The translations under genes and the position numbers were made by a program. This document shows, piece after piece, positions 47,889 through 60,099 of a DNA stretch of 64,000 nucleotides. Where the stretch lies: the NCBI GenBank assembly GCA_936450465.1, contig OW388290.1, forward strand, positions 25,037,457 to 25,101,456, read 5' to 3'. Positions within the stretch are counted from its first letter, which is position 1; each line of letters opens with the position of its first letter. The stretch comes from Gibbula magus (Eukaryota; Mollusca; Gastropoda; Trochida; Trochidae). A model generated the notes under the pieces. It was not told the DNA's origin. It saw nothing but the letters and a program-made list of their open reading frames with translations, and did not search any database.

Positions 47889-49958
47889 AGATTGTGACAT
47901 CAATGATTTATCTTACGTAACTGTGCCTTAGGGTTCTATTTGATAAGTTGGATTAAGAGTTCATGGAAAGTAAGTAAAGATAATTGTCAAGCATTAGAAA
48001 TGCAACTATTCGGAGAACATTCTAAGAAGAAAGAATCCTCTTAACAGTTGATAGTAGTCATTAGATAGTTTCGTTCCATTCACGGGGACTACTTCAAAGC
48101 ATGTGGGAGTATTGTGATCCACTTGGGCGGAGATAGGGGCATAACATCAATTCCATGAAAGGCTGAGTCGTTTATGTTCCCAACAGAGATTGTTTTATTT
48201 TCATGAATAAGATTGATGAAAGGAAAAAACAAATTACACCATGGCAATGTCATTAACACGATGCATTTAACATAATTAGGTAATTATTACCCTGTATGTT
48301 TAAAGTACGCGTGGGTGTTTCACTGTTTCTAATAACATATGTTCTTATTTAAGTAAAAACTAATTGTTCACAGGGATGATACATAAAAAAGGTTGATTAT
48401 GCCAAGGTCGGAAGGACGAAAGGACGGACAGCACAGACAGAGGGGTGGATTTCACCATCTTAATGTTTTCGTAAATATTGAATAATTCAAGTGCCAACAT
48501 CCATGTACTGTATAACATTTGGAATAATAGATAAAATGGTTTTGAAATGAGATTATAGTTCTCTGTAATGATCATTTTGGAATTAATTCTTAAACGAGCT
48601 CTCTGTTTTCTGCGGTAAATAATGTCACTTCAATAGTTTAGATCAATATATTCAGTACACATTGCAACTAAACTTTAACCTAGTCATCAACACAAATTAA
48701 TTATTAATGATAAAGCTATTGTAAATAAATTCGTTAACTGTTATTAACTATGGCGTCAGTTGTGGAGCGTTTTATTTCAACTTTCAATAATTATTATTAT
48801 AATCAATATCACAATTATGTAATCAGAGAATGTTTTCAGAGCTTCTCAAATTGTCTTGATTATTATTCTGAAATAACGTAATAATGTAAATGAACAGGCA
48901 ATCAAACTGATATTCTAGATTCAGATATTTGGTTATAATGAGGAACTAAGATGACCAGACATTCCTATATACTTTCTGTTCCGTTCCTCTACAATATTGA
49001 TCTCAAAACTCTCTCAGGCGAAATATATAAATCGATTCAAAGATTGACATGTTAATTTGGCGTTAAATAAACTAAATGATTTAGTCAATACAAATAAAAG
49101 GATCTAAATTCAGTTCATTGGTCACACTCAATTCCGTAATGATTTTAAATCCCCTGACAAGCACTACTGATGATGTGTGAGCAAATAGTTATGTTGCTCT
49201 TAGAACTGGAGATGGCAGCAAAACTGCCTTTTACCAGATTGATGAACTTTATTCTGAAAATCAACCAAGGTGTGAACAAAGGATGGACCATGGCAGATTT
49301 AGCATTTCCAGATTATTGGCTAATTCAATCAGTTATTCGGACTTATCACAATAAAAAATGTGTTGCAATAATCTATAATTGTAATAATTTTCAATTTACT
49401 GGTTTTATGCGATCTAGGATATTTCTTGAACTTTGCTGAAAATATGTTTCCTTGTTATGAGGATATTTAGAATTCACATTTCATTTTTGATGGTTTTCGA
49501 AGATAGTAATACATAGTATATGAAAACATGATTTGCCAGAACGATGTTTCAAGATAGAGTTGAATTAATTTGACCATAAAAATGATACGTATATCCTTGG
49601 ATATAATCGGGTGAAATATGTATTTTGTCTAACACATTATTCTTGCATGAGCGAGTTTTAGTGGTTTGATTGTAATCATGTTACAATTTACATGTATTAA
49701 CAAAACCATCAGAAAAAAACATATGTTTCTGTATTGCATTGGATTCAACATTCTTATTCTTGATATGATATTCATTATCACAATTGATTGATGCTAGCAC
49801 AGCGTTTGTAAACTTTATGATGAATTGACTCTTATTGGTATCATTAGCCAGTTCATGGCTGCATCACATCACATGTGATGAACGACACATCTATCTTTAC
49901 TTTAAATCTCTATATTTCGACATGCTGGTCCTCAAACCTTTAATGATAATGAACCAGG
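47889..49958. other. AT-rich DNA, no supported gene
   Basis: Nothing assigned. Near 49845-49885 'TTCATGGCTGCATCACATCA' then 'CATGTGATGAAC' recurs in diverged form near 50820-50850, so a small dispersed repeat flanks the SINE. Confidence 0.4.
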
Positions 49959-50279
49959 TGTGAGTGAGTGAGTGAGTTGGGGTTTAACGCCGCTTTCAAG
50001 AGTATTTCACTTATATCGCGGTTGCTAGTATTATGGCAGGGAGAAAGCCCGCAACGCCATGTGGCTATGCATTGCGTTGAAACCTGTGAGCATCGGCTGG
50101 AACTAGCGAACCATGGGTGGTACTACGCTGAAATTCAGTGTAGCATTGCACCCAAATCTTACTGTAGAACAGTTCTCTACTGCAGACAAAGTTGCCGTGC
50201 CCTTGGCGGGATTCGAACCCCGGACCTCTTGATCCGAAGCCGAACGCGCTAACCACTGCGCTATCCCGCCCCCTACTGT
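49959..50279 (-). mobile_element. Full-length tRNA(Arg)-like SINE
   Basis: On the minus strand the head starts with GGCGGGATAGCGCAGTGGTT (A-box), includes a loop CTTCGGA (anticodon TCG, Arg) and GGGGTTCGAATCCCGCC (B-box). The body follows, and the 3' tail is (CTCA)n. Short direct repeats ACCAGG (49953-49958 and 50280-50285) may be the target duplication. It is the same family as 44250-44519. The frame at 49968-50252 across it is not a gene. Confidence 0.88.
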
Positions 50280-50285
50280 ACCAGG

Positions 50286-51974
50286 AAACTTTCCATTACG
50301 ACACTGTCATATGGTGAGTTCCTTCAAGTGGGATCTCATTGCTTTACTCACTATCAAATGTCACTAAGATATGTGTTCGAACTCCCAAAATACCAACTGC
50401 GTTCTTTAAAACATAATGAATTGAATACAGCAGTTAGCAAGAGACAAGGATACCTAAAGGTATGCTCATGGACAGTGTAATATATAAAAAACATTATTAA
50501 CCTTGTGTAATATTGTTGCACATATGACATCACCTTAGTTTGTAGTGTTACATTGTCACTGACTCGAGGGAATCCAACAAACTGTCGGTTAATTCGTTAT
50601 CGATTATCTTTTTAAAAGGAAATTCAATCTGCAATAATAGCAAATGTATATAAATCTTTTTTACTATACGTACATTAGTTTGATCTATATCCTATATCAA
50701 TTAAAATGTATTCAGTCCAAATGAAAGAGATAAAAGTCAAACTTTTGCGAGCTTGATATTACCGATTAATGGACCTTTATTGTCGATTATCTAGCTCTTG
50801 ATATTCACATCCCATAACCTGTTCATGGTTACATCACATGTGATGAACACCACTTCCAATTTAAAATACACTAAACTTGTCATCACTTCTTTAAGAGGCA
50901 TTTCGAAGTTGGTAATATGAAGAATAAACAAATATATGGATTTACAACTTCTTTATTGCAAATATATGCGACGTTTCGGTGTAGATGCTAACACCGTTAT
51001 CAAGCAAATGATACTTAACATTGTGGTATGGCATACATGGACTATGTTTTTACAATTGAATGGGTTGATGTACAACGTGATTATAATGAATTAGGTTGAT
51101 GTACACAGTGTTTATACATACATATGCCATACCACATCTTCATCGACTGCATTATCAATGGTAAATTGATTTCCTAGAGTCTTAACCAATTCGGTAGGTA
51201 CGGTGTGTATTAGGTTATTGTCAATAACATTGATTGAAGTGTTCAGGTTCATTGGGTTTATTTATTATGTTTATGCAACAGCTTAGAATACATCATTTGT
51301 GTTCATTATTACAGAATTTAAAGTTAAAAAGTTCAGTTTTCTTTTTTTTCTCCTTTTTTTTTTAGAGATTTCTCAAGGTGTTTAGGTAAAAGTTTCGAAA
51401 TTATTAAATGCGCAAAATTTGAAGCAGTAACATAAGCATAATTGTCATGATGTAAAAACTCGAATTAGCATAAAAACACGAGAGATGGCCTAAGAGAAGA
51501 TACAGTGATACCATTTTCTAAAAAAATCCTTCATCATATTTGTTAAATATGTATTTTTCTATGAAAGTTAAAAGGTCGTGCTGAAAAAGTCAACGAGTGC
51601 ATGTTTACATTTGTATATATACTTCTAAATGATTAATAATAGGTATCCAAGTAGAAAGGATGAGAAGTTAGCATAAAGTTTGTGACTGGTTTCATTACAA
51701 ACCATTTGGTCGATCTGTGTACAAACTGTGTAAAATCGCAAGCCTAAGAATAACAAGTAAGGCCATAGATCTGACGTTTATTACAGTTAAGAGTTTGTGC
51801 GCTATATATCGATGTATATATGTAGAAGATAAGAGCCGAAGTATAAGAAAACAACACTTCCTTTTACTTTGTCTTGTTGCCGAACCGCCATTTTGCAAGG
51901 CGATTTGTTGACCGTTCCCTTGATCTGTTGTCCGTTTTGCGACCAAAATGTCCCTTTCAAGCGATTTGTCGCCC
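50286..51974. other. AT-rich DNA with repeat fragments
   Basis: Fragment 50286-50400 shares 'CTCACTATCAAATGTCAC' with the inverted pair at 56105-56290 and 58075-58270. 50950-50995 resembles a minus-strand Penelope-like 3' end ('ACTTCTTTATTGCAAA', 'GCGACGTTTCGG'). No gene is seen. Confidence 0.4.
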
Positions 51975-52090
51975 GTTTTAGAGGATATGAAATGAGTTTT
52001 AGAGGATATGAAATGAGTTTTAGAGGATATGAAATGAGTTTTAGAGGATATGAATGCAGTTTTCGAGGATTTGAATTCAGTTTAGGAAGG
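51975..52090 (+). repeat. 21-bp minisatellite
   Basis: Three identical units GTTTTAGAGGATATGAAATG-A (51975-52037) are followed by two increasingly diverged units and a partial sixth. The period is a multiple of three, so a frame reads as repeated FRGYEMS, but nothing supports expression. Just upstream 'GCGATTTGT' is also duplicated (51900 and 51961). Confidence 0.9.
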
Positions 52091-52942
52091 TTTGTGGTAC
52101 TATTGTGCGGATATGTGATCTGATTTGGGGTATATTAGTATATTTTTGAAGATGTGTGTGCCGTTTGTACGGTAGGCCAATATATTACTAACAGGAGACT
52201 GGCCATATCTTCTGTCAGGAATAGGCTTTATAACTGTATAACCCTCTAGAACTCGCAAATGTGCGAAACTGAAAATTTCACCAATGAGCGTTTTATGTGC
52301 TATAGAGCGAGGACATCATAGCACAGGGGGAAATGGTACGATGACGGCGGAGATTGTATTCGGAGGCGTTTCAGCTAAGTACATACATCCAAACTAACAG
52401 TATAGGTGATGTTCTGCTATGTTTCGAAATTGTGACTGAACTAGATCTTGTGACTTTCTGGCACACTATCTGTTGAGAAATGCAACCTTGGGTTGTAACA
52501 AGCATTCGTTTCGCACCCGTCCCGTTTTGATAATGGTAACTCAAACCCCCATTGAGCGACGATTGTAACGTGGCGTAGAATACATAAACAAATCACCTGT
52601 TTGAACGGAGTTAGAGGGAGACATAGCAGCGAGGGTTATTTTCCTAACAGTAAAATACTGTTGTTCGATTCATATTTGGTAGATAAAATAAATTGTTTTC
52701 AACGACCTTGTTCATGATTAAAAATATATATCTGACTGAAAATCTACACGTTTCAATCAAAACTTAACTTCTGAGTATATTTAACCCTGGACGTCACAAC
52801 GTCACCTTAAGCCGTGATATCCTTCTGAAAACAATAATACAATAATACCGACAATAAAGACATAATTCCAGAATTCAAAGGTGGTCATTTTGCAATATCT
52901 TAAAAACACACTCTTACCGTCTCACATATGATTAAAAACCCA
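52091..52942. other. DNA without a recognised feature
   Basis: No gene, RNA or bounded repeat recognised. Confidence 0.4.
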
Positions 52943-53051
52943 GGGCCTAGATTTTCGATGCTCTCTTAGCACTAAGATAGTCGTAAGCCAATGTTAATGT
53001 ATGGTACTTACGACTGTCTTAGTGCTAAGAGAGCTTCGAAAATCTAGGCCC
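52943..53051. mobile_element. 109-bp hairpin MITE
   Basis: The left arm GGGCCTAGATTTTCGATGCT through TAGTCGTAAG is matched by its inverted copy ending CTAGGCCC, with about three mismatches over about 45 bases and a loop of about 18 bases. It has no coding capacity. Confidence 0.8.
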
Positions 53052-53279
53052 AGTAGATTAAGTACCTATTTAAATGTTGTGCTAAAACACAACTAGTATT
53101 ATGGTCTTTATTAACGTTATGTTTGAGACAATATTGTCCAATGCACTGTGTTGCAATATCAATTATTACTGATCAATGAAAATTCTTTATTAGCGCCTTG
53201 CACTTACATGAGTTTTCCAAGATTTAAATCATCTATATTTTTACCCATGTGCTTTTCACAATGAAGATATATTTTGATA

Positions 53280-53751
53280 CAGTCTGATTAAAATCGACGG
53301 TTTTCCGTGGAATAAAAATTGCAAAATAGTGCATCTACCGGGATACGAACTCATATCAGTCGTAGGTTCCATACCAAACCGTCTGATTACAGCCCGTAGA
53401 CTCGCGTGTTCAAGCGCAATTCAGGTAGCCAATCAAAAGATGCCCAACAAATGCTTTCGGTGAGAGAAGCTAGGGGCAGATAACCTCAAACAGCTATCCT
53501 TTTTGTCTGTTCCGAATGCTTTCCAAACAGCGACCGTTTAAATACTATGATGTGATTGGTCAGCTATTTGACTGGGCTGTGGCTGCGCTAAACTGGTTCG
53601 GAACACACGCCTATACGGGATGTTCTCAGACCTTGTGGCGAGGAATCTACAGAACCTGTTCGTATCCCGGTAGATTATTTAGTATTATTAGTATATATTT
53701 ATTATTTTGCAAATTTTATTCCTCGGAACAAGGTCGATTTTAATCAGACTG
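53280..53751. mobile_element. MULE-like MITE, long TIRs, 10-bp TSD
   Basis: A 472-bp element with imperfect inverted ends of about 85 bases. They start CAGTCTGATTAAAATCGAC and include TTGCAAAATA and ACCGGGATACGAAC. It is flanked by perfect 10-bp direct repeats TATTTTGATA (53270-53279 and 53752-53761). Long TIRs with 9-11-bp target duplications are the signature of Mutator-like elements. There is no transposase; the frame at 53516-53743 lies inside and is not a gene. Confidence 0.82.
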
Positions 53752-53761
53752 TATTTTGATA

Positions 53762-55587
53762 CTTTGAAATGAAAAAGGGATTAGTTTGCTTGTATACAAG
53801 GACTCTACTCCTTGACTAAAGTCATGATCGATGATAAAACATAAAAGTATGTTGATTTCTACCTCAAGGTGTATCAAAGGCAGAGTCAAACACTCTTGGG
53901 GCATTATTGATTTAGGCCAGTTATCTATATATATATATGTCTAACTCTGTCTGTAAACTACTCTTCAGTAAGGTTTCCTGTACATGTATGGTGTCTTATA
54001 ACTGCATTATAGTGATCTCATCGTAGTGATGTATCCAAGATATACTAACAAGGGAAATATGCCTGCTCTCTGTCGAGGATTTTATGATATGTCATAATGA
54101 TTTGTTTAAAAATAATGATAGAATCGGGACATAAACCTGATATGAAAGGGGAAGCTCGGAAGATATCCCATAATTATGAAATAGATTTTGAAATGTAAAA
54201 TGAAAATAATGATAGAATTGTAATACAATAAACATAAAATAAATGTTAATAAGTTTAATGTAAGATATGGCTGACAGTTGCATGTTGATCAACTTCTATT
54301 TCATAATATCCATATCATTATGAAATGCGTTCTGTGCTCAGTCTGAAGTGACTTCGTACCAAGTATGGAAACTCATGTTATAATCTGTCATTGTATCAGT
54401 TTAACCGACCATAAACGAAGGTAACGTGATAACCATATGAATGCTACTTATATCCAGTAATTTATCAAGTCATGTTCAAAATAGCTGACATATATTACTT
54501 TTGACACATATTTTATAATGTAATTCAACTAGAAACAACATGAAGATTACATGTGAAAATTGTTGTGTTCCTGTGTTAGCTACGAAATATTCATATAAGC
54601 ATCAACTAAATATCAAATTCGAAATGACAAAAGCAATGCAATCACGGCTTAGTTTGTAGGTCATATTCTATATATTCAATTAAACGTTAAATTAAACGTA
54701 CGACTTGAATAGTGGCTCAGTCATGTTCTGCTGTATGTCCCACTGAACTTGAAATTGAAATATAAGTTACACAATTTATTAACATTTACATCCCATTCAT
54801 AAAATTGTCCTTTTCGTTACCGATATAAGGACTATTTTGGAGTCCTGATATCTGATACACAGACACTATTTAAAAACTGGTATAAACAAGGTTAAATACA
54901 CATGTTCAACGACAAATACATCGGAAGTGAGCTAAATGTAATAACATCTTAAGGCAGAACAACGAGTTTATTGCTCCATGTACTGATTATATCGAAACAA
55001 AACTATTTGAATCAACAAATTGTATTTGGCAGATATTACGCTGGAGAGAACCAAAACATGAACATGGCTTTTCATAAACCATACACCACATCATTCGCAA
55101 TGTTTAATGAAGTTGGTTTTGACATAAATGAATTAACCAGTTTGAATTATAAATAGTTTTTAACTACAAAAGGTAATACATTTTACTTAAGTAAAAATTA
55201 GTTACGAAGAAGTTAGGAAGCTTAAATTATCTACATATTTACAGCCCGAGCGACTATACTCTTATTAGGAATCCACTTTCGAACTGGTGCAAGCCAACAA
55301 AGAAGATGCGCCCTCTCCTCTCCGATTTTCATGATTACATATAAATCTACAAAATATGAAAATGTATGGGAAAAGTTACTCAAATTGCACGGAATACATG
55401 ATTTCCATCCATTTTCTTCATGCGCTTAATTTGACACGCGAGAATTACGTGCAAAAATCGCTAAGACTGAAAATCTGTAGTACTACGCACTTCAGTCATA
55501 CGCTAGAGAAGGGGCCACAAAAAGGTTATGATATTTTACATAATTAAAAAACCGTTCAGTTTTTCATTTTCACTCGGACTGAGTGAG
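53762..55587. other. AT-rich DNA, no supported gene
   Basis: No gene or mobile element recognised. A short TA run lies near 53925. Confidence 0.4.
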
Positions 55588-55740
55588 ATGTAAGTCAGTT
55601 ACTACAATAATTCGGTCAAAAAATCCAGGACAGTCTGTCCTCAAACCCCTTCCTCGGCCGAAGGCCTCGGACGGGACCTCTCGGACAAACTGTCCTGGTA
55701 TTTCCCGAGACAACTCGGAAACTATGGTAGTTACTATTAC
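55588..55740. repeat. Imperfect foldback element
   Basis: CCAGGACAGTCTGTCC and GGACAAACTGTCCTGG are inverted partners. Outside them 'CAGTTACTACAATAATTCGG' and 'GGAAACTATGGTAGTTACTA' continue the inverted match. The centre is GC-rich with 'CCTCGGCCGAAGGCCTCGG'. Probably a decayed hairpin MITE. Confidence 0.55.
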
Positions 55741-56104
55741 TTACAACAGCTATCATATTATGTTATGTTTCAGTGGTCGCAAATATGTGTTCACATTTTT
55801 CAAGAATGTGATTACTTAAGCGATTCTAGCGACGTTAAAGGATTGTTTCAATGTGACTCAGTAACTATCGATGGCAAGAGGTTGATTGTAATAATGATGA
55901 CACACCAATTGACGGATGACCGTTGACCATTGACATTAATCTTCATCAGAATTGATTGATATCGCACACTGTCTCTTGTTGCTTGACGTATGAGACATAC
56001 ACATCTTTCAATATACAGAACCTATGCAACAACTTAATAATAACCCATATATACCTGTGTCTATCTCTAGTCAAAATGTGTAAGTTCTTGTATACGGAGG
56101 AACA
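55741..56104. other. DNA without a recognised feature
   Basis: Nothing seen. Confidence 0.4.
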
Positions 56105-56290
56105 CTTTTGGTATTGGTGACTGGTGAGGGTTTCTAACACATCCTGGTTGTGACATTTGATAGTGAGACAAGCAGTGAGATGGAAATCACGAGAGGCGAG
56201 TCAGGTGGACGCCTGGTGCTAACAGGAAATGAAAACTTTCAGATGCAGTTTCACGTGTGGCTTGTAGACTATCATATGGCACATTCTAAG
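56105..56290 (+). repeat. Inverted dispersed repeat, copy 1
   Basis: Inverted relative to 58075-58270. Shared strings are GTGACATTTGATAGTGAGA, AATCACGAGAGGCGAGTCAG and GTGCTAACAGGAAATGAAAA. A fragment of the same family occurs at 50286-50400. Nature unknown. Confidence 0.8.
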
Positions 56291-58074
56291 TTTTAGATGT
56301 GATGATGTGGATTCTGTCCCGTGTAATGGACATTTACAGACCGATGATTCCATAACGTTGTTGACATCTGAGAACACGATTATGCTCTGTCAGAAGAACG
56401 TGTTCAATAAATATTTTATCAAACATGCATTGTGTCTGTGTCTGTCACATTCAAATTTTAACTGTAAGTTTCTTTTTGTTGGCTATTGACGTATTGACGT
56501 ATCTAATTGAATCAATTTTGCGTTTATCTTAAAGTTTGCAAACGTGATCTTTAACACATGGTGTCCTATCAGTGTAGAGAGAGAAAAGCTGTGTCAGGTA
56601 CCTTAAATTCATTGAAAATAATGCAGCATACAATTTGTGCAATACCATTCATTCATTATATTTCCAAATGCATTTCAACATTTTCAGTTCGATTTTTTTT
56701 ATATTCTATATTTTCCAAAAAAGATATTCAGATGCTTACAGAGTCAGTAACAGCAAGTAATACCCTTTCTAATGCATGGTAAAATCGTTATTTGAAAGTT
56801 CTGACATTACATAATCAGTATTTTAATGATTACAGGTATTCTAACTATTGCATTCTTGTGTTGATATCCTGTTCGAATTCAATGTTGGGAATTTACAACA
56901 TATATGCTCATTTTGTTCAATTCCTCAATTAATAAAAGTTCATCAGTTTTGTAACTGTAACTTCTCCTGACGACGCCACACTTTCCTCACACATCATCAC
57001 ATGTACTTGTCGAGGGGCTAGAAATCATTACGGAATCGGGAGTGACCACCGAACTGGGTTGGAGTTCATTTTGTTTGAATTGACCGCCTCATTAAGTTTA
57101 TTTGACGCCATAAAAATATGTCAATCTTTAATTTGATTCGATTGTTGACGCCTGAGAGAGTTAAGGAAGTCAGCATATGTTCGATAATGCAATGCATGTT
57201 GTGAGAAGAAAAAACAAATGTGTGAATGCTTGTCCTCCGTTCCCAATTGCTAAACAACTTTTTCAGCCTGATTATGCATATTTATTGCCATTTGCAGTTC
57301 AGGAGTTCATGTCACCGGAACTGTCCGGAAACTATGCAAAACATGGAAAAAAAATTGTATTTGAGAGGTAATGTTGATACTTCTGTCAAATATGAAACTA
57401 TATGAAATGTTCAAAATCAATTAGTTCATACAGTAATCTACATTTAAAAAACAAACTGACACATTTTGCTGTCAAATCAGAATGAAAACTCCAATATGAT
57501 ATCATCGACTATTGAGCTCTGGTAAGACATTAGAAGAAATATACATATGTTTGCAACCAATATCTAATATACATTATAAACCAGAATGATCATATGAATT
57601 ACTAGGTAAAGTGTTGACAATAAAAATACTGCTAACTTCGTTGAAAAATCAATTCCATGTGTTTGAGTCAATCGCCTCTATCAACACAATCGACCTCTAA
57701 ACGGGTTTACAACCAATAACGTATTAAACTGACTTAAATCTAACAGAACACGGGAGTGATAATCCCAAGCGATTTTGAATCATTACTGCATTATGATATG
57801 TGCAAAGGTAACAACTAATCCATGACATTCTCGTGGCATGATCTTTCAGAGGAAGTCAATCTTCTATGTAGAGAAGCCACGAAGATTACAGTTCAAAGTG
57901 TTAATTTGAATGACTTCATAATTTTTCTGAATAATTTCAATAGTTTCAAATAATTTTTAACTTTAATGGAGCTCAATATTACAAGGAGAAGATAAGAACT
58001 AATCTTTTATAAGGTCATCAATAAGATTTTTTCAGTTATTTTCAGTATACATAGCCCGTTTCGATAACCAACTA
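56291..58074. other. AT-rich DNA between inverted repeat copies
   Basis: No domain-bearing frame is seen. If the flanking copies are termini, this 1.8 kb would be the interior of a non-autonomous element, but the ends are not sharp. Confidence 0.35.
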
Positions 58075-58270
58075 TAGATTGTGCCATGGTCGTCCACAAC
58101 CCTGAATTGAAACTGTATCAGAAAAGTTTTCATTTCCTGTTAGCACCAGGAGTCCACCTGACTCGCCTCTCGTGATTTCCTCCCACTGGCCTCTCACTGC
58201 TTCTCTCACTATCAAATGTCACAACTAGGATGTGTTTAGAAACTCACAGCAGCAGCCAACTCCAACAGTG
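58075..58270 (-). repeat. Inverted dispersed repeat, copy 2
   Basis: Reverse-complement partner of 56105-56290. It has a short insertion ('GGCCAGTGGG' on its minus strand) relative to copy 1. The similarity continues inward to a 'GCCATGGTCGTCCACAACCC' region matching 'GGCTTGTAGACTATCATATG' only loosely. Confidence 0.8.
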
Positions 58271-58912
58271 TTCGTCGTCACACTCTGAATTCAACAGTAA
58301 AGGAAGCAAAAGGCAGGGTTACCTAAATATAAGATTTTTAATACTTGGATTTACGACTCATTACTAAATTGCAGAATTAAATCTTAACAATATGAATTTG
58401 ATAAGGCTACATAATTTAATCAAATAAAACATGTGGAGAGATGTATGTGGAGTGCTTGATGTTTCTGACATGTCTCCTAGCATGTTTGATTCTTAAACAC
58501 TTTTTGAGCATACCGACCTTAATTTGATTTTAGTTACCTTAAGAAGTGGCTAATAGAAACATATAAAAATCATGCTCTGGCCTTAAAAATATCAAACTAA
58601 TTATGGCGGACACCTAGAAGAAGAAAGAGAGGTATTAACACCTTTCCACAGTTAACATTCTCGTGTTTATATTCTCCTTTGTCATGCTCAGGTGTTATTG
58701 TGTTATAAGGTCAATCTGTTTCTAACTGTCTTGCTTGGAGTTGGTAAAGATTTGTCATCATTAAGTAATTCAAATGTAAAGGGTACTTGACAAACAATTA
58801 AGACGATCAAGTCTTTGAGGAACATTTTCAAGTGAAACACAAGTAAAAATGGTAAAAAGTGTGATTTCTGGATAAAAAACGTCTTTATTGTGAACAGTGT
58901 GCGTAAGCTAGA
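58271..58912. other. DNA without a recognised feature
   Basis: Nothing seen. Confidence 0.4.
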
Positions 58913-59182
58913 CTATCCCTTTCCGATTATCGATTCCTGTTGATTGATTAATCCGTCGCAAGGTGGATAGGACCAGGAGAAGTCAGCCCATACTCGGACG
59001 CGTCGTGTCTCTTCATAATAAAGAGTGATGTCCATAACTTCCGACACCAGACTTTGTTTTACTTCACACAAATATATCCTTTTAGTGTTTCGCTGAGTAC
59101 CTTCTGGAGTGTATGATATTGGCCTAGGGCAGCAGTACATAAATTCGAGTATGGCATTGGATACATCTTCTGTTCGCAGCAT
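58913..59182 (-). CDS. Candidate exon, Cys-loop receptor-like (tentative)
   Basis: A minus-strand frame of 89 codons with coding-like codon use in an otherwise frame-poor area. The peptide pattern, YTPEG, then SLVSEVMDITLYYEE, then RRVRVWADFSWSYPP, loosely follows the first beta-strands of the extracellular ligand-binding domain of pentameric (Cys-loop) receptors such as molluscan nicotinic receptors. In those, a YxP motif is followed by alternating strands and a Trp. The usual W-x-D motif is not intact. An AG lies before AAGATGTATCC (about 59170), a possible acceptor; no convincing donor was found before the stop. It could be a terminal exon, a pseudogene fragment or chance. No neighbouring exon was found. 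Confidence 0.25.
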   Translation of the reverse strand: MLRTEDVSNAILEFMYCCPRPISYTPEGTQRNTKRIYLCEVKQSLVSEVMDITLYYEETRRVRVWADFSWSYPPCDGLINQQESIIGKG

Positions 59183-60095
59183 TTAAAATGATTAAATACC
59201 AGTGCAGCATTAAATACATAAAACACACACAATATCTATCATGTACATGTAGAAACAATATCCTACTTGTATACATGTCACAACAGTGTTCATTTGGCAC
59301 GTAATGGTGAAATGTGTTATTACATAAACCAACAATATGATGTAGGAATTGCTCATAGCCTTGAAATATAAAGAGACTCCTAAAAATAATACCGGATTGT
59401 TGTTAGACGTTACCGTTCTACTTTATATTTTAAATAAAGTACGACAGTGCATGGAAGACAGGCCAACACATATGTAAAGGTAATGCATTCATTGCAATAC
59501 GTGGAACCTTGTTAAACAGGACCTTGGCTTTGTTTGATTTAGTTGAAACTTTGTCGAGTTACTCATGAAACGGTTATACATCGTCATATATCTTTGAAGT
59601 TTGTTTATGATTGATTTAAAATGTGAAAATTGTGTGTGTCGCAGAAATATTGCCAACGAACATTTGGAGAACTGAAAGTTCAATTTCTATATTTATTGTT
59701 ATGAAAATAGGGCGTTGAAGTGCCATTGAACTTTGTGCCAATGTCAAAATGGAGGTACATTGTTATTCGACCCATACAATCACATACTCATAGCATCTGA
59801 AATAATGATAAACTTGGTATTTCGCCTGTTTGTTGGTAGCGTAACGGCAAAAGATGAAATTGGACAGAAAAATCTGATTTTATGAGTCTCATTGGTGTCC
59901 ATAACCTGAATGATTATATTCACACATTTGGAATTGTGTATTGATGAGGATAAATAATATATTCTACAACATCAGATCCGACTAGATGACTAGATTTTAA
60001 CCACCAGCTTTAATAAACATGAATCCATCAACGCCATAACTTCGATTACATACATATTTAGCAGGAAATCTCGATGAGACCACCATATATCAGCA
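59183..60095. other. DNA without a recognised feature
   Basis: No feature supported. If the tentative receptor exon were real, upstream exons of a minus-strand gene would lie in this direction; none was recognised. Confidence 0.35.
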
Positions 60096-60099
60096 TTAA

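Noticed and set aside
50207..50272. tRNA-Arg gene on the minus strand
   Set aside because: The T-stem is poorly paired and the sequence is the head of a repeated SINE.
53516..53743. 75-codon ORF
   Set aside because: It lies within the MULE-like MITE and across its inverted end.
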